Part shown: piece after piece, positions 45,716 through 55,641 of the stretch
Position numbering within the stretch: position 1 is the stretch's first letter
How the letters are laid out: the number at the start of each line of letters is the position of its first letter
NCBI RefSeq assembly: GCF_001690275.1
Contig: NZ_LZGW01000017.1
Coordinates: forward strand, 124,001 to 188,000
Direction of reading: 5' to 3'
DNA from: Gilliamella sp. WF3-4
Lineage (GTDB): Bacteria; Pseudomonadota; Gammaproteobacteria; Enterobacterales; Orbaceae
DNA: 64,000 nt
Made by a program: the position numbers and the translations under genes
The notes under the pieces: generated by a model
Told to the model about the DNA's origin: nothing
The model's input: only the letters and a program-made list of their open reading frames with translations
Database searches by the model: none

Positions 45716-48514
45716 TTATTGATTCGAATTATCGGCCTTTTTAGGTAATAAAGTGAAAATTTTTGGATTTTTACCTAATAATTGTGTAGCTAAATGGTTC
45801 GTATCTTGTAATGTAATGGCTTCAATGAGATTGGCTGGCATATTTAACTCATCAAAGTGACTGCCATCAGCCGCAGTTTGTGCCATTGCGGTTAACCAAT
45901 AAGTAGAACTGGCCTTTTTTTCTTGGTAATTAAGTAACCATGATTTCTTTGCTTGCTGTAACTCATCTAAAGTCACGCCATTACGCGCTACAGATTGAAT
46001 TACCTCATCAGCCAACACCGTTATAGCATGGGCTTTGTCAGGGGCAGTCGTAAAGTTTAGCCTCGCTAAATAATAGGAAGTCGGATATTTGATCAGTTGC
46101 TGCGAAAAAATAATGGTATAGACGCCAGAGGCCTGCTCTCTAACATAATAACGTAATCTTAAATTAATAATATAGTCAATCAGTTCAAGATTAAGTTGAT
46201 CACGTAGCTGCCATGGTTTTTGCGCTGAGTAAAGTATACTAACCATCGATTTATCGCTACTAGCCATAGGGTATGTTTTTTGCATTGATTGATGAATTGG
46301 TATGATACCGTTATCTATCCATCCGTCTTTTTTATCAGTAGTAGGTAGACCCGCAAACCAATATTCAACTAATGGTTTAATTTCATCAATATTAAAACGT
46401 CCAGAAATAATAATATTGGCCGATGGTGATAAAGCAAATGCACGTAAATAGTTTTGCTTCAGTTGATCTGCTGAAAAATCCCTCCAAGCACCATCAGGTG
46501 AAACTAACAAACGATCACCATGATTAAAGGCATTTTGATTGATTAAGTCTAAAAACTGCCTTTCAACGGGTTGTTTGGAATAAGCTAAGCTTAATTGTTG
46601 TTTGGTTTGGGCTAATTGTTGGGGGGCAAAATTAGCGGCGGTTAATTTCAAATAAAATAATTTAAATAATGATGCTAATTGATCATTCGGTGCCTTTCCG
46701 CGTAAACCATGATAAAGCAGTTCGGCATAAGGGGAAACACTAACTTGGTGTTGCCGACTAAATTGGTTTAATTTTGCTGAAGTATACGTTCCATAACCAC
46801 TATCTTCCGCCAATCTTTGTGACCAACGCATAATACCTAATTGTTGATCGCTATCAAGAGATAATCCCCCAGGGATCTGTAATAACATTTCAACATCACC
46901 TGATAAAGTATTATCAGGGCGTGCAATAACTCGAAGCCCATTGCTTAATTGCCATTCATATGCATTGATTTCACTAATATTGTGGGTTGCTGTAATTTTT
47001 CCTTGTAATGCAGGCTTGATATCAAGGTTAACTTCTTCTTTCTTAAATGGAAACTTTCCTAACTGAGTTTGCCTAATCGTTTGCCATAATTGTTTGATTT
47101 GCTCGGCGTTAACCGAATTTTGATCACTATCTGGACCAATAACTGCAATCCGTAAATTAGCGCTGTTTAGTCGCTCACCCACTATTTTTTGCAGATCGCT
47201 TGCATTAAGTGTTTTTAATATTTGTGTTGTTTGAGTTAATTGTTGTGTTTTATTTTGTATAGGCAAACTATTTGTAATATTGTTAACTAATTGATTAGCT
47301 AAATAATCATTTTGATAGTTAATTTCATTTTCTGCCTGTTGTTTTAATTTTGTTAAAATTTGGTTTTTAACTTGTTGCAATTCTATTTCTAATACAGGGC
47401 TGGTTGACATACGTTGTACTTCGGAAAACAGATGCCTCATTGTCTCTAAATACTGTTGATCTTTTGGCTGTGCAAAAAGAAGGTATTGCATACGTTTGTT
47501 ATCAAATAAAATACCTTGTTGATTAATTTGAGCGCTAGGCAATATTTGATTTTCTACTAACAATGATAGCCGATGATTAAGTAACGTTAGCCAGACTAAA
47601 TCAAAAATATCTTCTTTTATTCCTTGAGGTGTATTTAAAGCTGTGGGTAAATCACGTTGTAATGCGATTTGTATTAGTCGTTGCCCTTGTTCGCGATCAA
47701 GGATAACTTTAACTAGTGGCTCGTTTTGTGGTGAAAAAGCTCTTAATTGTGGAATATCAACTGGTGCATCACCTCGTGAACGCTGACCAAAAAGTGTATT
47801 AATCCATTGTTTAGCTGATTTAGTATCAAAATTTCCTACTGCAACTAAGCTCATTCTTTGTGGCTGATACCAATTGTTATAGAACGTTTTTGCTTCCTGA
47901 ACGGGCGCGTTTTTTATGATATCTAACGAACCAATTGGGGCTCGATTAGCGTATAAACTTCCATGATAACGTAGTTCATCTAAGAGGGTATTAATGCGGT
48001 AAGCCACGCCTTGCCGTAAGCGCCACTCTTCAATGATAACATCGCGTTCACTTTCATAATCTTGTTGTTCAAATGAAATATGATAAGCCCAATCCGATAA
48101 TACGGTTAATCCTTTTTCTAATTGTAGAGCTTCACTAGTAGGTAACGATAAGCGATATACCGTTGAATTAAAGCTGGTGGCGGCATTAATGTGAGTTCCC
48201 AAATGGATTCCATATTCTTCTAGCGATTTAAAACTAGATTTATTAGGAAAATTTTTTGTCCCCTTAAATGCCATGTGTTCAACAAAGTGAGCTAAGCCTA
48301 GTTGATTTTCATTTTCTTGCAATGAGCCACTGTGCACAATTAATCTTAACTCTAATCCTGCTTTTGAGCGAGGTTGTAGATAGACAGTTAACCCGTTGTC
48401 TAATTGATAAGTTTCTATCGTAGGATCGGATTCAATTAGCGTATTTGACCAGCATAAATGGGGAAAACTAAGCAATAGGGAAAAGAAAATATAGTATAAA
48501 AAATTTTTTAACAT
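45716..48514 (-). CDS. pqqL: M16-family periplasmic zinc protease, PqqL-like
   Basis: It has 932 residues (E. coli PqqL 931) and a signal peptide (about 1-23, ending LCWSN). The inverted zinc motif HFVEH is at 76-80, followed by the downstream Glu in ERDVIIEEWRLR. Two M16 halves are present: the first is active, and the second (from about residue 500) lacks the motif as usual. PqqL and its relative FusC degrade imported iron proteins such as ferredoxin in the periplasm. Last gene of a TonB receptor / ABC / protease operon in the same membership as E. coli yddA-yddB-pqqL. Only five bases separate it from yddA. Confidence 0.92.
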   Translation of the reverse strand: MLKNFLYYIFFSLLLSFPHLCWSNTLIESDPTIETYQLDNGLTVYLQPRSKAGLELRLIVHSGSLQENENQLGLAHFVEHMAFKGTKNFPNKSSFKSLEEYGIHLGTHINAATSFNSTVYRLSLPTSEALQLEKGLTVLSDWAYHISFEQQDYESERDVIIEEWRLRQGVAYRINTLLDELRYHGSLYANRAPIGSLDIIKNAPVQEAKTFYNNWYQPQRMSLVAVGNFDTKSAKQWINTLFGQRSRGDAPVDIPQLRAFSPQNEPLVKVILDREQGQRLIQIALQRDLPTALNTPQGIKEDIFDLVWLTLLNHRLSLLVENQILPSAQINQQGILFDNKRMQYLLFAQPKDQQYLETMRHLFSEVQRMSTSPVLEIELQQVKNQILTKLKQQAENEINYQNDYLANQLVNNITNSLPIQNKTQQLTQTTQILKTLNASDLQKIVGERLNSANLRIAVIGPDSDQNSVNAEQIKQLWQTIRQTQLGKFPFKKEEVNLDIKPALQGKITATHNISEINAYEWQLSNGLRVIARPDNTLSGDVEMLLQIPGGLSLDSDQQLGIMRWSQRLAEDSGYGTYTSAKLNQFSRQHQVSVSPYAELLYHGLRGKAPNDQLASLFKLFYLKLTAANFAPQQLAQTKQQLSLAYSKQPVERQFLDLINQNAFNHGDRLLVSPDGAWRDFSADQLKQNYLRAFALSPSANIIISGRFNIDEIKPLVEYWFAGLPTTDKKDGWIDNGIIPIHQSMQKTYPMASSDKSMVSILYSAQKPWQLRDQLNLELIDYIINLRLRYYVREQASGVYTIIFSQQLIKYPTSYYLARLNFTTAPDKAHAITVLADEVIQSVARNGVTLDELQQAKKSWLLNYQEKKASSTYWLTAMAQTAADGSHFDELNMPANLIEAITLQDTNHLATQLLGKNPKIFTLLPKKADNSNQ

Positions 48515-48519
48515 CGAAT

Positions 48520-50250
48520 TTAAACCTTAGATATAAACACAGTCTCAAACTCGGCATTTTGCTGTGCCAATTTTTGTATTGGTGAAATAGCCGTATCATC
48601 TAAATTGATGACTTGTTTAACATGATTTTGTATTGGTTGATGAGAAATAAAGATCATCGCGCTTTCTGGTAATTTTTTCTGTAATAGCGAAATAAGTTGA
48701 TAGACACTTGGTAAATCCAGTGCCGAAGTTACTTCATCTAACAAGATTAGTTCGGGTTTGTTAAGCAACACCCTAGCAAACATTAAACGTTGTTGTTCAC
48801 CACCTGATAAACGGTTCCCCCAATCACTTTCGGTTTCTAGCTCATGACTCAATTTATCTAGCCCAACTAATGATAATGTTTCAAGCAACTTTTGTTGTGT
48901 AAAGTTTTTTGAGCAAGCAGGGTAAGCCAATAAATTATCCAACCTATCGTAACTAAGGCGTATTTTTTGTGGGATCCACAGATAATTATCTGTACGTTGA
49001 ATAATACCTTGATAATTTGTCCAAAAACCACTAATGGTTTTTAATAGTGTTGATTTACCTATACCCGAACGTCCTTGAACCAATAACGTATCGCCTTTAG
49101 TTAACTGGATATGAGTCGATAATAGGACTTGCTGATTATCTGCACTTTTTAATATTACCTGCGCATCAAGTAGCGTATCATTATGGGTAGTTTGAGTAAT
49201 TGTATTTTCAGGTAATTCATCTAAAAGCCGAACGAAATGATAAAGCCTTGTTACTGTCGCTTGCCAAATTGCAATATCTCGATATGCATAAATAAACCAA
49301 CTTAATGCCGAGGAAACCTGCATAAATGCTTGTCGAATTTGCATCAAGCCACCTAAATTAATTAAGCCAGCAATAAAAGCAGGTAATGCAAAAAAAATCG
49401 GCGCTAAAGAAGATACTTGTTGGTAACCTACACTAAAAAATGAAAGATTTCTTTCATAATTCATCAAATTTTGCCAATTATGAATAATGGTTGTAAATTT
49501 GTTTTTTAACCTAGTCGTTTCTTGTTTTTCACCATGTTGGCCAGCGATTGCTTCGCTAGATTGGTAACAATGAATCAATGTCGCTCGGTAATTAGCTTCG
49601 CTTTGCTGTTTTTCGATATTAATTTTATGTAAAGGTTTACCTATAGCATGAGTACAAATAATTCCTAATAATGTATAGATAGCACAAGCAAAAACCATAT
49701 AACCAGGGATATGAATATCTATCGATAGTAAGGTAAAGGAAATAGCACCAGATAGTGTCCATAAAATGGCAGTAAAGGAGATTAATGTCATAAACGAACG
49801 CAAAAATGAAAGTAATAAATCTAGTGATTGTTTAATCAGTAAATTGATATCTTCAGCAATACGTTGATCGGGGTTATCAAGTTCAACTTGTTTTATTTTA
49901 AGATGATAGTGATGAGAATGTTTGGATAACCATTGCTTAGTTATTTTTTCTGTCATATGGTAACGCCAAATTATTAATAGCTTCTTTTGTAAATAATCAG
50001 CGTACACAACGACCAAAATCATCATAATAATAAGAATAATAAAATCGCCCAATAAACGATAAAGATTTTGCTCGTTTAAAGCTTGTAGTGCATTATAAAA
50101 ATCTCCATTCCATTGGTTTAATTTAACATTAAACCATACAGTAGATAAACTTAAAGCGATAACACTAAGTAATAATAACCAAGCCATTTTTGATGCTGAA
50201 GAACACCAAAATGGCTTTACTAAATATAAGAATTGTTTAATTTTTTGCAT
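48520..50250 (-). CDS. yddA: ABC transporter permease/ATPase fusion, YddA-like
   Basis: It has 576 residues (E. coli YddA 561). An N-terminal membrane domain of the SbmA/BacA-like exporter type (to about residue 330) is fused to an ATPase. Walker A is VQGRSGIGKSTLLK, the signature is RLSGGEQQRLMFARVL, and Walker B is LILLDEVTSALD. The cargo is not known for this class. In this operon it would logically move peptide or iron products across the inner membrane, or export a factor. It lies between the TonB receptor and the M16 protease. Confidence 0.87.
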   Translation of the reverse strand: MQKIKQFLYLVKPFWCSSASKMAWLLLLSVIALSLSTVWFNVKLNQWNGDFYNALQALNEQNLYRLLGDFIILIIMMILVVVYADYLQKKLLIIWRYHMTEKITKQWLSKHSHHYHLKIKQVELDNPDQRIAEDINLLIKQSLDLLLSFLRSFMTLISFTAILWTLSGAISFTLLSIDIHIPGYMVFACAIYTLLGIICTHAIGKPLHKINIEKQQSEANYRATLIHCYQSSEAIAGQHGEKQETTRLKNKFTTIIHNWQNLMNYERNLSFFSVGYQQVSSLAPIFFALPAFIAGLINLGGLMQIRQAFMQVSSALSWFIYAYRDIAIWQATVTRLYHFVRLLDELPENTITQTTHNDTLLDAQVILKSADNQQVLLSTHIQLTKGDTLLVQGRSGIGKSTLLKTISGFWTNYQGIIQRTDNYLWIPQKIRLSYDRLDNLLAYPACSKNFTQQKLLETLSLVGLDKLSHELETESDWGNRLSGGEQQRLMFARVLLNKPELILLDEVTSALDLPSVYQLISLLQKKLPESAMIFISHQPIQNHVKQVINLDDTAISPIQKLAQQNAEFETVFISKV

Positions 50251-50307
50251 TTTTATGCGGCAGTAAAATTTATATTATTGCGAAAAAAGTATAACGTTTT
50301 ATGTAAA

Positions 50308-52833
50308 TTAGAAGTCATAACCAACTTGAATCCAAAATTGGCGACCAGGAGCATAAGCATTGACAATTCTGTCATTACCTGCCGCATCAGCACCATAAAC
50401 ATAACGATCGGTAACATTTTTTTTATTTAAAATATTATTAATTTCTACAGAAAAATTAGCACCTTTAGCAAAAGTTGGCGCCCAACCGAGTTTAGCATCC
50501 CAACGAAGCGTACTGGCAAAGCGTTCTTTTTCGTATTTTGCCATTTTATCCCCCGTATTTGGATCGATGTGATATTGGTTACTATAACGAACCGCTTGAT
50601 TTCGCGGGCTTTGCCATTGTAGTAAGTTGTAAAACGTTAAATCATAGTCTGGAATTTTGCTTGTCAGTTCGAAATTGATCTTAACGGGAATATTAAAATC
50701 GGTTGCAGGTAAATCAGATGCTTTAATTATTCTACCGTTATACCAAACTTTATCATGGCGAACATTATTTGCGGGATCATAATGCGCATAACCTAGCTCT
50801 TTAGGTGTATTGCTTTCACTTTTTTGCCACGAGATTGAAGCCGATGCAGTATGTTCAGCGTGATAAAATTCGATAGGTAGTCTATTTTTTACCACTAATG
50901 ACAAAGTATCATGCGTACTGCGCCCAGAGTTATCAAAGGTTCGAATGTTTGATCGACCATTATCATATTTAGGGCGACTGCGAACTTCATCATAACTTTC
51001 ACGATGTACATATTGTAATTGCCATAGACTGTTTTTTACAACCTGCTCAAAACCTAAACTAATTTCATCATTATAAGGTGTAGAAAGCGAATTAAGCCCT
51101 TCAAAATCAGTTGAGCTTATCCAATCTTCATCAACTTGTCCTGGTGTACAAAAGTAATAGCAGTTCTTTAATCCCGCATTTTGTGCACCATATAAAGCAT
51201 AAGCCATCATAGTACGGCCATAATAGCGGTTGATTCCAGCAGTTAATACAGTATTACCGTTACCAAAGGTGTCTAAACTTGTCACAAATCTTGGTGCTAG
51301 GTTGACGTCTTTAATAAAATTATCATAATCAATACGTATTCCAGGACGGACTGTTAAGCGACCGTATTTGATCGTGTCATCGGTAAAGAATGCGTAATTA
51401 TCGTAACTTGCTTGATAATGGCCAGCTTGGAAAACCGAAGCATGATCGGCATAAGAGAGCCAAGGGAGGGCGTCCCATGTGCCAGTATAGGTGTAACGAT
51501 AAAAATCTTCATTTCGAATATAACGCGCTTTGGTTTTTGCTAGTTCGAATCCGATAGAGGGTTCATGCGTGGTATCCAACCAAGAAATTGGTTTAAAATC
51601 AAGTTTTGTCTTTAATCCCCAATTATCTTGTTTAGTGGTTAAATTACCAACGCCTCCCGAATGATATTGCACGGGGTTACGCCAATCAGAATAATCAACC
51701 AATGTAATAAAATAGTTTTGATCGTTGGTTCTTTTATCTTCTAGCTTTTGATAACTTGTTGTCAAATCTAATTTGGCAAAATCAAACTCATGCAGTAATT
51801 GCAAGGCCATACTTAAGCCATTATGCTTAGTATTGTAACCAGAATTAGCAACGGTTGCGGCAAATGAGTAATTGTTATATTGTGAATAATTGGTAGAAAA
51901 ATTTACTGATGTTTGGTTTGTTGCATACCAAGTAAATTTAGATGAATAGTTATTTGAAACACGTGTTTGGTTTTTCATACCGCCGTTTTTTCGAATTTCA
52001 ATCAGATCTTCACCATCTAATAATAATGATGGACCTTGATAAGAGACAGAAGAGATATCAGATTCTCTTCTTGATGCGGCAAACATTACACCTAAATCGT
52101 CAGTAAGACCTGTTTCAAACCAACCGCCAAAACTTTGTTTACTGTACTTAGGTTGAAATCGACTCGGATGACTGGCATCATTGGCGGAACTATCAAATTT
52201 AATCGCTGGATCGACATGAGTTTTATTCCATGAAGATTGGGTTTTACGATAAAAAATATTACCATTAGTTTCATGATTCCAACGACGGCTAATTACATCT
52301 ACAACACCACCTGTAAATCCACCATATTCAACGGGGATATTATTGTCATATAATTTAATTTCATTAATTAAGCGGCTATCAATATAAAGACCTTGTTCAT
52401 CGCTATCAACACGCGTATTGGTTATGCCTAATCCTGGATCGACTGGATCGACATCATTATTAAAGCTTACACCATCTAATTGATAATTATTTTGATAGCT
52501 GGTATTGCCATGAATCGAGATATCGGCAGGCTTAATTTCACCTTGCGTCATGCCGTTGTTACTGCTATTCGACATTTGTATCGCAGGCAAAGTTTTCAAT
52601 ACATCCGTGATATTACCATCGCCCGTATTTGATTGATTGATTTTATTTGAATCAATTGCTTGAGAGGTTGATAATTTAGCTGAGGGCGCTGTTACAATAA
52701 TGACGTCATCGTCTTTTTTGTCATCTTCGCTTTTTTCAGCTATCTGTTGGTCGATCTGATTTGGGCTGGATAATGCTGTTGGGTTATAACTAATTAAAAA
52801 CAGGGGTAAAGCCGATACTACTACTTTTTTCAT
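50308..52833 (-). CDS. yddB: TonB-dependent outer-membrane receptor, YddB/FusA-like
   Basis: The start is the ATG at 52833 (MKKVVVSALPLFLISYNP), with AAGGA upstream, giving about 841 residues. The open frame begins 29 codons earlier in the Fur-box region. The signal peptide is followed by an acidic patch and a TonB box-like VIIVTAP. The plug domain has QLDGVSFNNDVDP and EYGGFTGGVVDV. A 22-strand barrel follows and ends with YAPGRQFWIQVGYDF. A Cys pair (CYYFC) sits in a surface loop. With PqqL and YddA it should import and process an iron-containing protein or large ligand. Confidence 0.87.
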   Translation of the reverse strand: MKKVVVSALPLFLISYNPTALSSPNQIDQQIAEKSEDDKKDDDVIIVTAPSAKLSTSQAIDSNKINQSNTGDGNITDVLKTLPAIQMSNSSNNGMTQGEIKPADISIHGNTSYQNNYQLDGVSFNNDVDPVDPGLGITNTRVDSDEQGLYIDSRLINEIKLYDNNIPVEYGGFTGGVVDVISRRWNHETNGNIFYRKTQSSWNKTHVDPAIKFDSSANDASHPSRFQPKYSKQSFGGWFETGLTDDLGVMFAASRRESDISSVSYQGPSLLLDGEDLIEIRKNGGMKNQTRVSNNYSSKFTWYATNQTSVNFSTNYSQYNNYSFAATVANSGYNTKHNGLSMALQLLHEFDFAKLDLTTSYQKLEDKRTNDQNYFITLVDYSDWRNPVQYHSGGVGNLTTKQDNWGLKTKLDFKPISWLDTTHEPSIGFELAKTKARYIRNEDFYRYTYTGTWDALPWLSYADHASVFQAGHYQASYDNYAFFTDDTIKYGRLTVRPGIRIDYDNFIKDVNLAPRFVTSLDTFGNGNTVLTAGINRYYGRTMMAYALYGAQNAGLKNCYYFCTPGQVDEDWISSTDFEGLNSLSTPYNDEISLGFEQVVKNSLWQLQYVHRESYDEVRSRPKYDNGRSNIRTFDNSGRSTHDTLSLVVKNRLPIEFYHAEHTASASISWQKSESNTPKELGYAHYDPANNVRHDKVWYNGRIIKASDLPATDFNIPVKINFELTSKIPDYDLTFYNLLQWQSPRNQAVRYSNQYHIDPNTGDKMAKYEKERFASTLRWDAKLGWAPTFAKGANFSVEINNILNKKNVTDRYVYGADAAGNDRIVNAYAPGRQFWIQVGYDF

Positions 52834-52901
52834 ACAAAAACGATCCTTGGGAAATACAGACAAATATAATAGTAATAGATTTATTGCCAATTTATATTTA
52901 A

Positions 52902-52922
52902 TAATGATATTTATTATCATTA
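52902..52922 (-). promoter_or_regulatory. Fur box upstream of the TonB receptor operon
   Basis: Palindrome TAATGATA / TATCATTA with a five-base centre. It closely follows the Fur consensus of repeated GATAAT/ATTATC hexamers. It is 69 bases before the chosen yddB start. Iron repression of the receptor-ABC-protease operon is the straightforward reading. Confidence 0.8.
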
Positions 52923-53652
52923 AAGCAAAATATTTATATTTGTCAACTAAAAGAGTTAATTTGTAGTTCGTTCTATCTGATTAAGGCTTACTTTAAAAAT
53001 ATCAAAAAAACGCCAAGTATTAGAAAAAGCCACCCAAGAAAAGTATTGAACTATGATAGTTAAGTTGGCTAATGCCAAAGTTATTTTTTTATACATTACC
53101 CATTGTGCTCTTTGGTCAATTTACAGATAAAGTTACGGGATATGCTTGGAAAAACTTATTGATTCGGTTAATTTATCTCGTGGAAATTTATGATTTTCTA
53201 TCAAGTTTGAGCATTCAACAGATAAGATCTTGCCCTTTTGGGAAGAAATTTCCCTAGATTTAATTATTTTAGGCTTGTGTTGGTGGATTAATATCCCAAC
53301 TTATCTTTTAGGATCTAATGCCTCTAGCGTGGCGTGAGTGCTAAAACTTCGGGTTTGATGATAAGGTAGGTTTTAGCATTATATATCGTTTTGCCCAAAT
53401 CACTGTTAAAGATTCCAGCTAAGTAAGATAGGGGATAATCTAAACATTCTTTGTATCCTTTGTCTTTCCAATTAAGTGACACTCAGAAATTAGAAAAATA
53501 GCAACAATATTTATGCTTGCTTTTATATACTATAATAAATTTTAAAAAAACACGTTTACAAAATACTAGCGATTTACTTATACTTTCTATCTATTTAATA
53601 ATAGAAAAGCTCGAATTAAAGTAAATACAAGTTGTAGAAAAGGATTTAGAAC
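52923..53652 (+). other. Intergenic, with possible decayed ORF and a hairpin
   Basis: A 61-codon frame at 53072-53257 (MPKLFFYTLPIVLFGQFTDK...) is hydrophobic. A second frame overlapping its end reads ILPFWEEISLDLIILGLCWW then INIPTYLLGSNASSVA, stopping at 53336. The change of frame suggests remains of one membrane gene, but I cannot name it. TGCTAAAAC (53339-53347) and GTTTTAGCA (53370-53378) form a nine-pair hairpin right after, perhaps its old terminator. No other gene is seen before 53653. Confidence 0.35.
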
Positions 53653-55278
53653 GTGCTAAGGAATAGTTGTTTGGTTGCCAGCCATAAATTATTGGTAAAA
53701 ATAAAAGAAACATTAACTAATTTAAGCGTTTTTCACCTACAAATACTTTTCGACTTTTATTCTAAAACGACAAGATTGTTGTCTTTTTCATTAACACCAA
53801 TATTTATTGGCATTAGCTTGTTATTAACGACTTATGTCAATAGAGCAATCGCCTTAAGTTCAGAAGTTATTCATGTTGCCGAAACTACCAATGTGATTAA
53901 TGGTACTGCGCCTTATTTAAGTTTTGATGGCGGGAAAACTAAAATATTAGGCGTTGATGATATTTTTTGGATGAGCTATCAAGTTGGTAATCAAACTTTT
54001 CGATATACACTCGATAATAATACTTCGTCACAACAGAATCCTATTTTGTTACCTGAATCGATTAAAACGTTTGCCGATATTAATTCGATTATCCCCAAAA
54101 ATTATCCAATACCCGAGTGGGCAGAAGATAATGGGCAACAAATAGAATTTAATAGCCGTTATGATAGACAATATTTTTTTGATGATGATGGCGATGAAAT
54201 TCTGAGTGGTGCCGGTATGGTTTCGCTAAAAATATTTGATGAAGCAGATGATTATGGTAGTGATGATTTGGCCGAGTGGGGAGAGCGCAGCTATAAACGT
54301 AGTGACCTTATTGATCCTTGTCGTTATAGCTATAGAATGGTTTTACTATCTAGCATTTCTTCAGTTTTGAGTAAGTTTGGTGTGCCATCTAGAAGATCAT
54401 TTGGAGCAACTGTCACGGAAGATGAGTGGAATGATGATCCATGGGCATTTGAGGATCGATTGGTTTTACATATTAAGCCTGCTGTTTCCAATCCTTATGC
54501 ATGTTGGGCATATCCACTTACTCAACCAACCCCACACAGTGAGCATATAGGTAATGAATGGGTAGCGTCCGATCTGTATAGGGAGTCAGGGGCAAAAAAA
54601 GGATATCAACTTCAAAATATTAATAGCCCTTCAGCTAATTTTCCAACCACGGCAGGCGATTCATTTCCGTTTAATTTAACAGTCGCAGGGTCTTTTCCTC
54701 ATGAACTAAGCTACAGTAAGCAGCCTAAGGATTCAATTATTAATTTAACTATTAGAAAAGCAGAAGAATTTAGATATTATGGAAATTACCCTAATGAAGC
54801 GACAATTACGCTATTAGGACCAAAAGCAGGGCAGCCAAATACGTCGTTTTCTCCCACAACGTTTATTATTTATGCTGATCAAGCGCAAACTAAACCTATA
54901 TATAGTTTTACAATTAACAAATGGTTTATTTTATTAGAGGATGGTAAACGAACATTTAAAGAAAGTAGAGAGTATTGTGAAAGCATTGGGTACCGCCTTC
55001 CTACTGTACCTGAATTAACCAATGTTAAAAATGTTGAGCTAAATTGGCATCAAGGATACCCTACTGGCAAAGAAGGGTTCTCTAAGGTACAACTTGGAGG
55101 GGGAATCATTCCAGAATGGGGCTCTGATGTTTTTAGGCTAGATCGTCATATTTATAGAAAATTTTGGTCGAATAATCGCCATAAGAATGATAACTACTAC
55201 TTAGTTGATGCTTATGGATTGATATTTTCAGAACCAATAACAGAACAAATTGGCTATGCACTTTGTATTTCACCGTAA
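53653..55278 (+). CDS. Large exported protein with C-terminal lectin/Lcl-like domain, function unknown
   Basis: It has 541 residues. The start is a GTG at 53653, with AAAAGGA nine bases upstream. A 42-residue leader precedes a hydrophobic segment (about 43-62), then a long extracytoplasmic part. The middle has an acidic calcium-binding-like stretch (YFFDDDGDEIL) and WSNNRHKNDNYY-type aromatics. The end, TFKESREYCESIGYRLPTVP then ELTNVKNVELNW and YALCISP, resembles the C-terminal domain found in intimin/invasin-like adhesins and DUF1566 lectin-like modules. It may be a surface adhesin or its short relative. No beta-barrel is visible in it. Confidence 0.6.
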   Translation: MLRNSCLVASHKLLVKIKETLTNLSVFHLQILFDFYSKTTRLLSFSLTPIFIGISLLLTTYVNRAIALSSEVIHVAETTNVINGTAPYLSFDGGKTKILGVDDIFWMSYQVGNQTFRYTLDNNTSSQQNPILLPESIKTFADINSIIPKNYPIPEWAEDNGQQIEFNSRYDRQYFFDDDGDEILSGAGMVSLKIFDEADDYGSDDLAEWGERSYKRSDLIDPCRYSYRMVLLSSISSVLSKFGVPSRRSFGATVTEDEWNDDPWAFEDRLVLHIKPAVSNPYACWAYPLTQPTPHSEHIGNEWVASDLYRESGAKKGYQLQNINSPSANFPTTAGDSFPFNLTVAGSFPHELSYSKQPKDSIINLTIRKAEEFRYYGNYPNEATITLLGPKAGQPNTSFSPTTFIIYADQAQTKPIYSFTINKWFILLEDGKRTFKESREYCESIGYRLPTVPELTNVKNVELNWHQGYPTGKEGFSKVQLGGGIIPEWGSDVFRLDRHIYRKFWSNNRHKNDNYYLVDAYGLIFSEPITEQIGYALCISP

Positions 55279-55618
55279 TCTTTAAACGGCAGCCGCACAG
55301 CAACAACAACGAGTGATTTAACACAGATAGAGTAATACTTTGTAGATAGAAAGGTAATATTAAAATGATTTATTTTGGTTTAGGAGCGACGTTATGATAT
55401 ATGTAGTAACAGAAACAACTAATTAATGCGTAAGAGCAACTAACCATAAAATAATTTTTATTTATATCATAGTGCCAATATGTAATGATAATTCAAATCT
55501 AGGATTTAAAGATTTAGCTTGTGATGTATTGTTCAATATTGCATTGTTTAGGCATGGTTACCGCTGTAAAAAACGTTCAGAAAACCTATTGATTTTATTG
55601 AAGTTTTTTGGGGCGGAA
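55279..55618. other. Intergenic, no gene identified
   Basis: Only a ten-codon frame is seen, MIYVVTETTN (55395-55427), with GGAGCG before it. It is too short to call. It may be the start of a lost gene. Confidence 0.3.
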
Positions 55619-55641
55619 TTAACCGCCGTGTAGGCGGTTAA
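55619..55641 (-). terminator. Hairpin after rlmKL
   Basis: Perfect repeat TTAACCGCC / GGCGGTTAA with loop GTGTA, touching the rlmKL stop codon. The following minus-strand bases (TTCCGCCCC) are not a U-tract, so it may act as a stabiliser or as a weak terminator. Confidence 0.6.
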
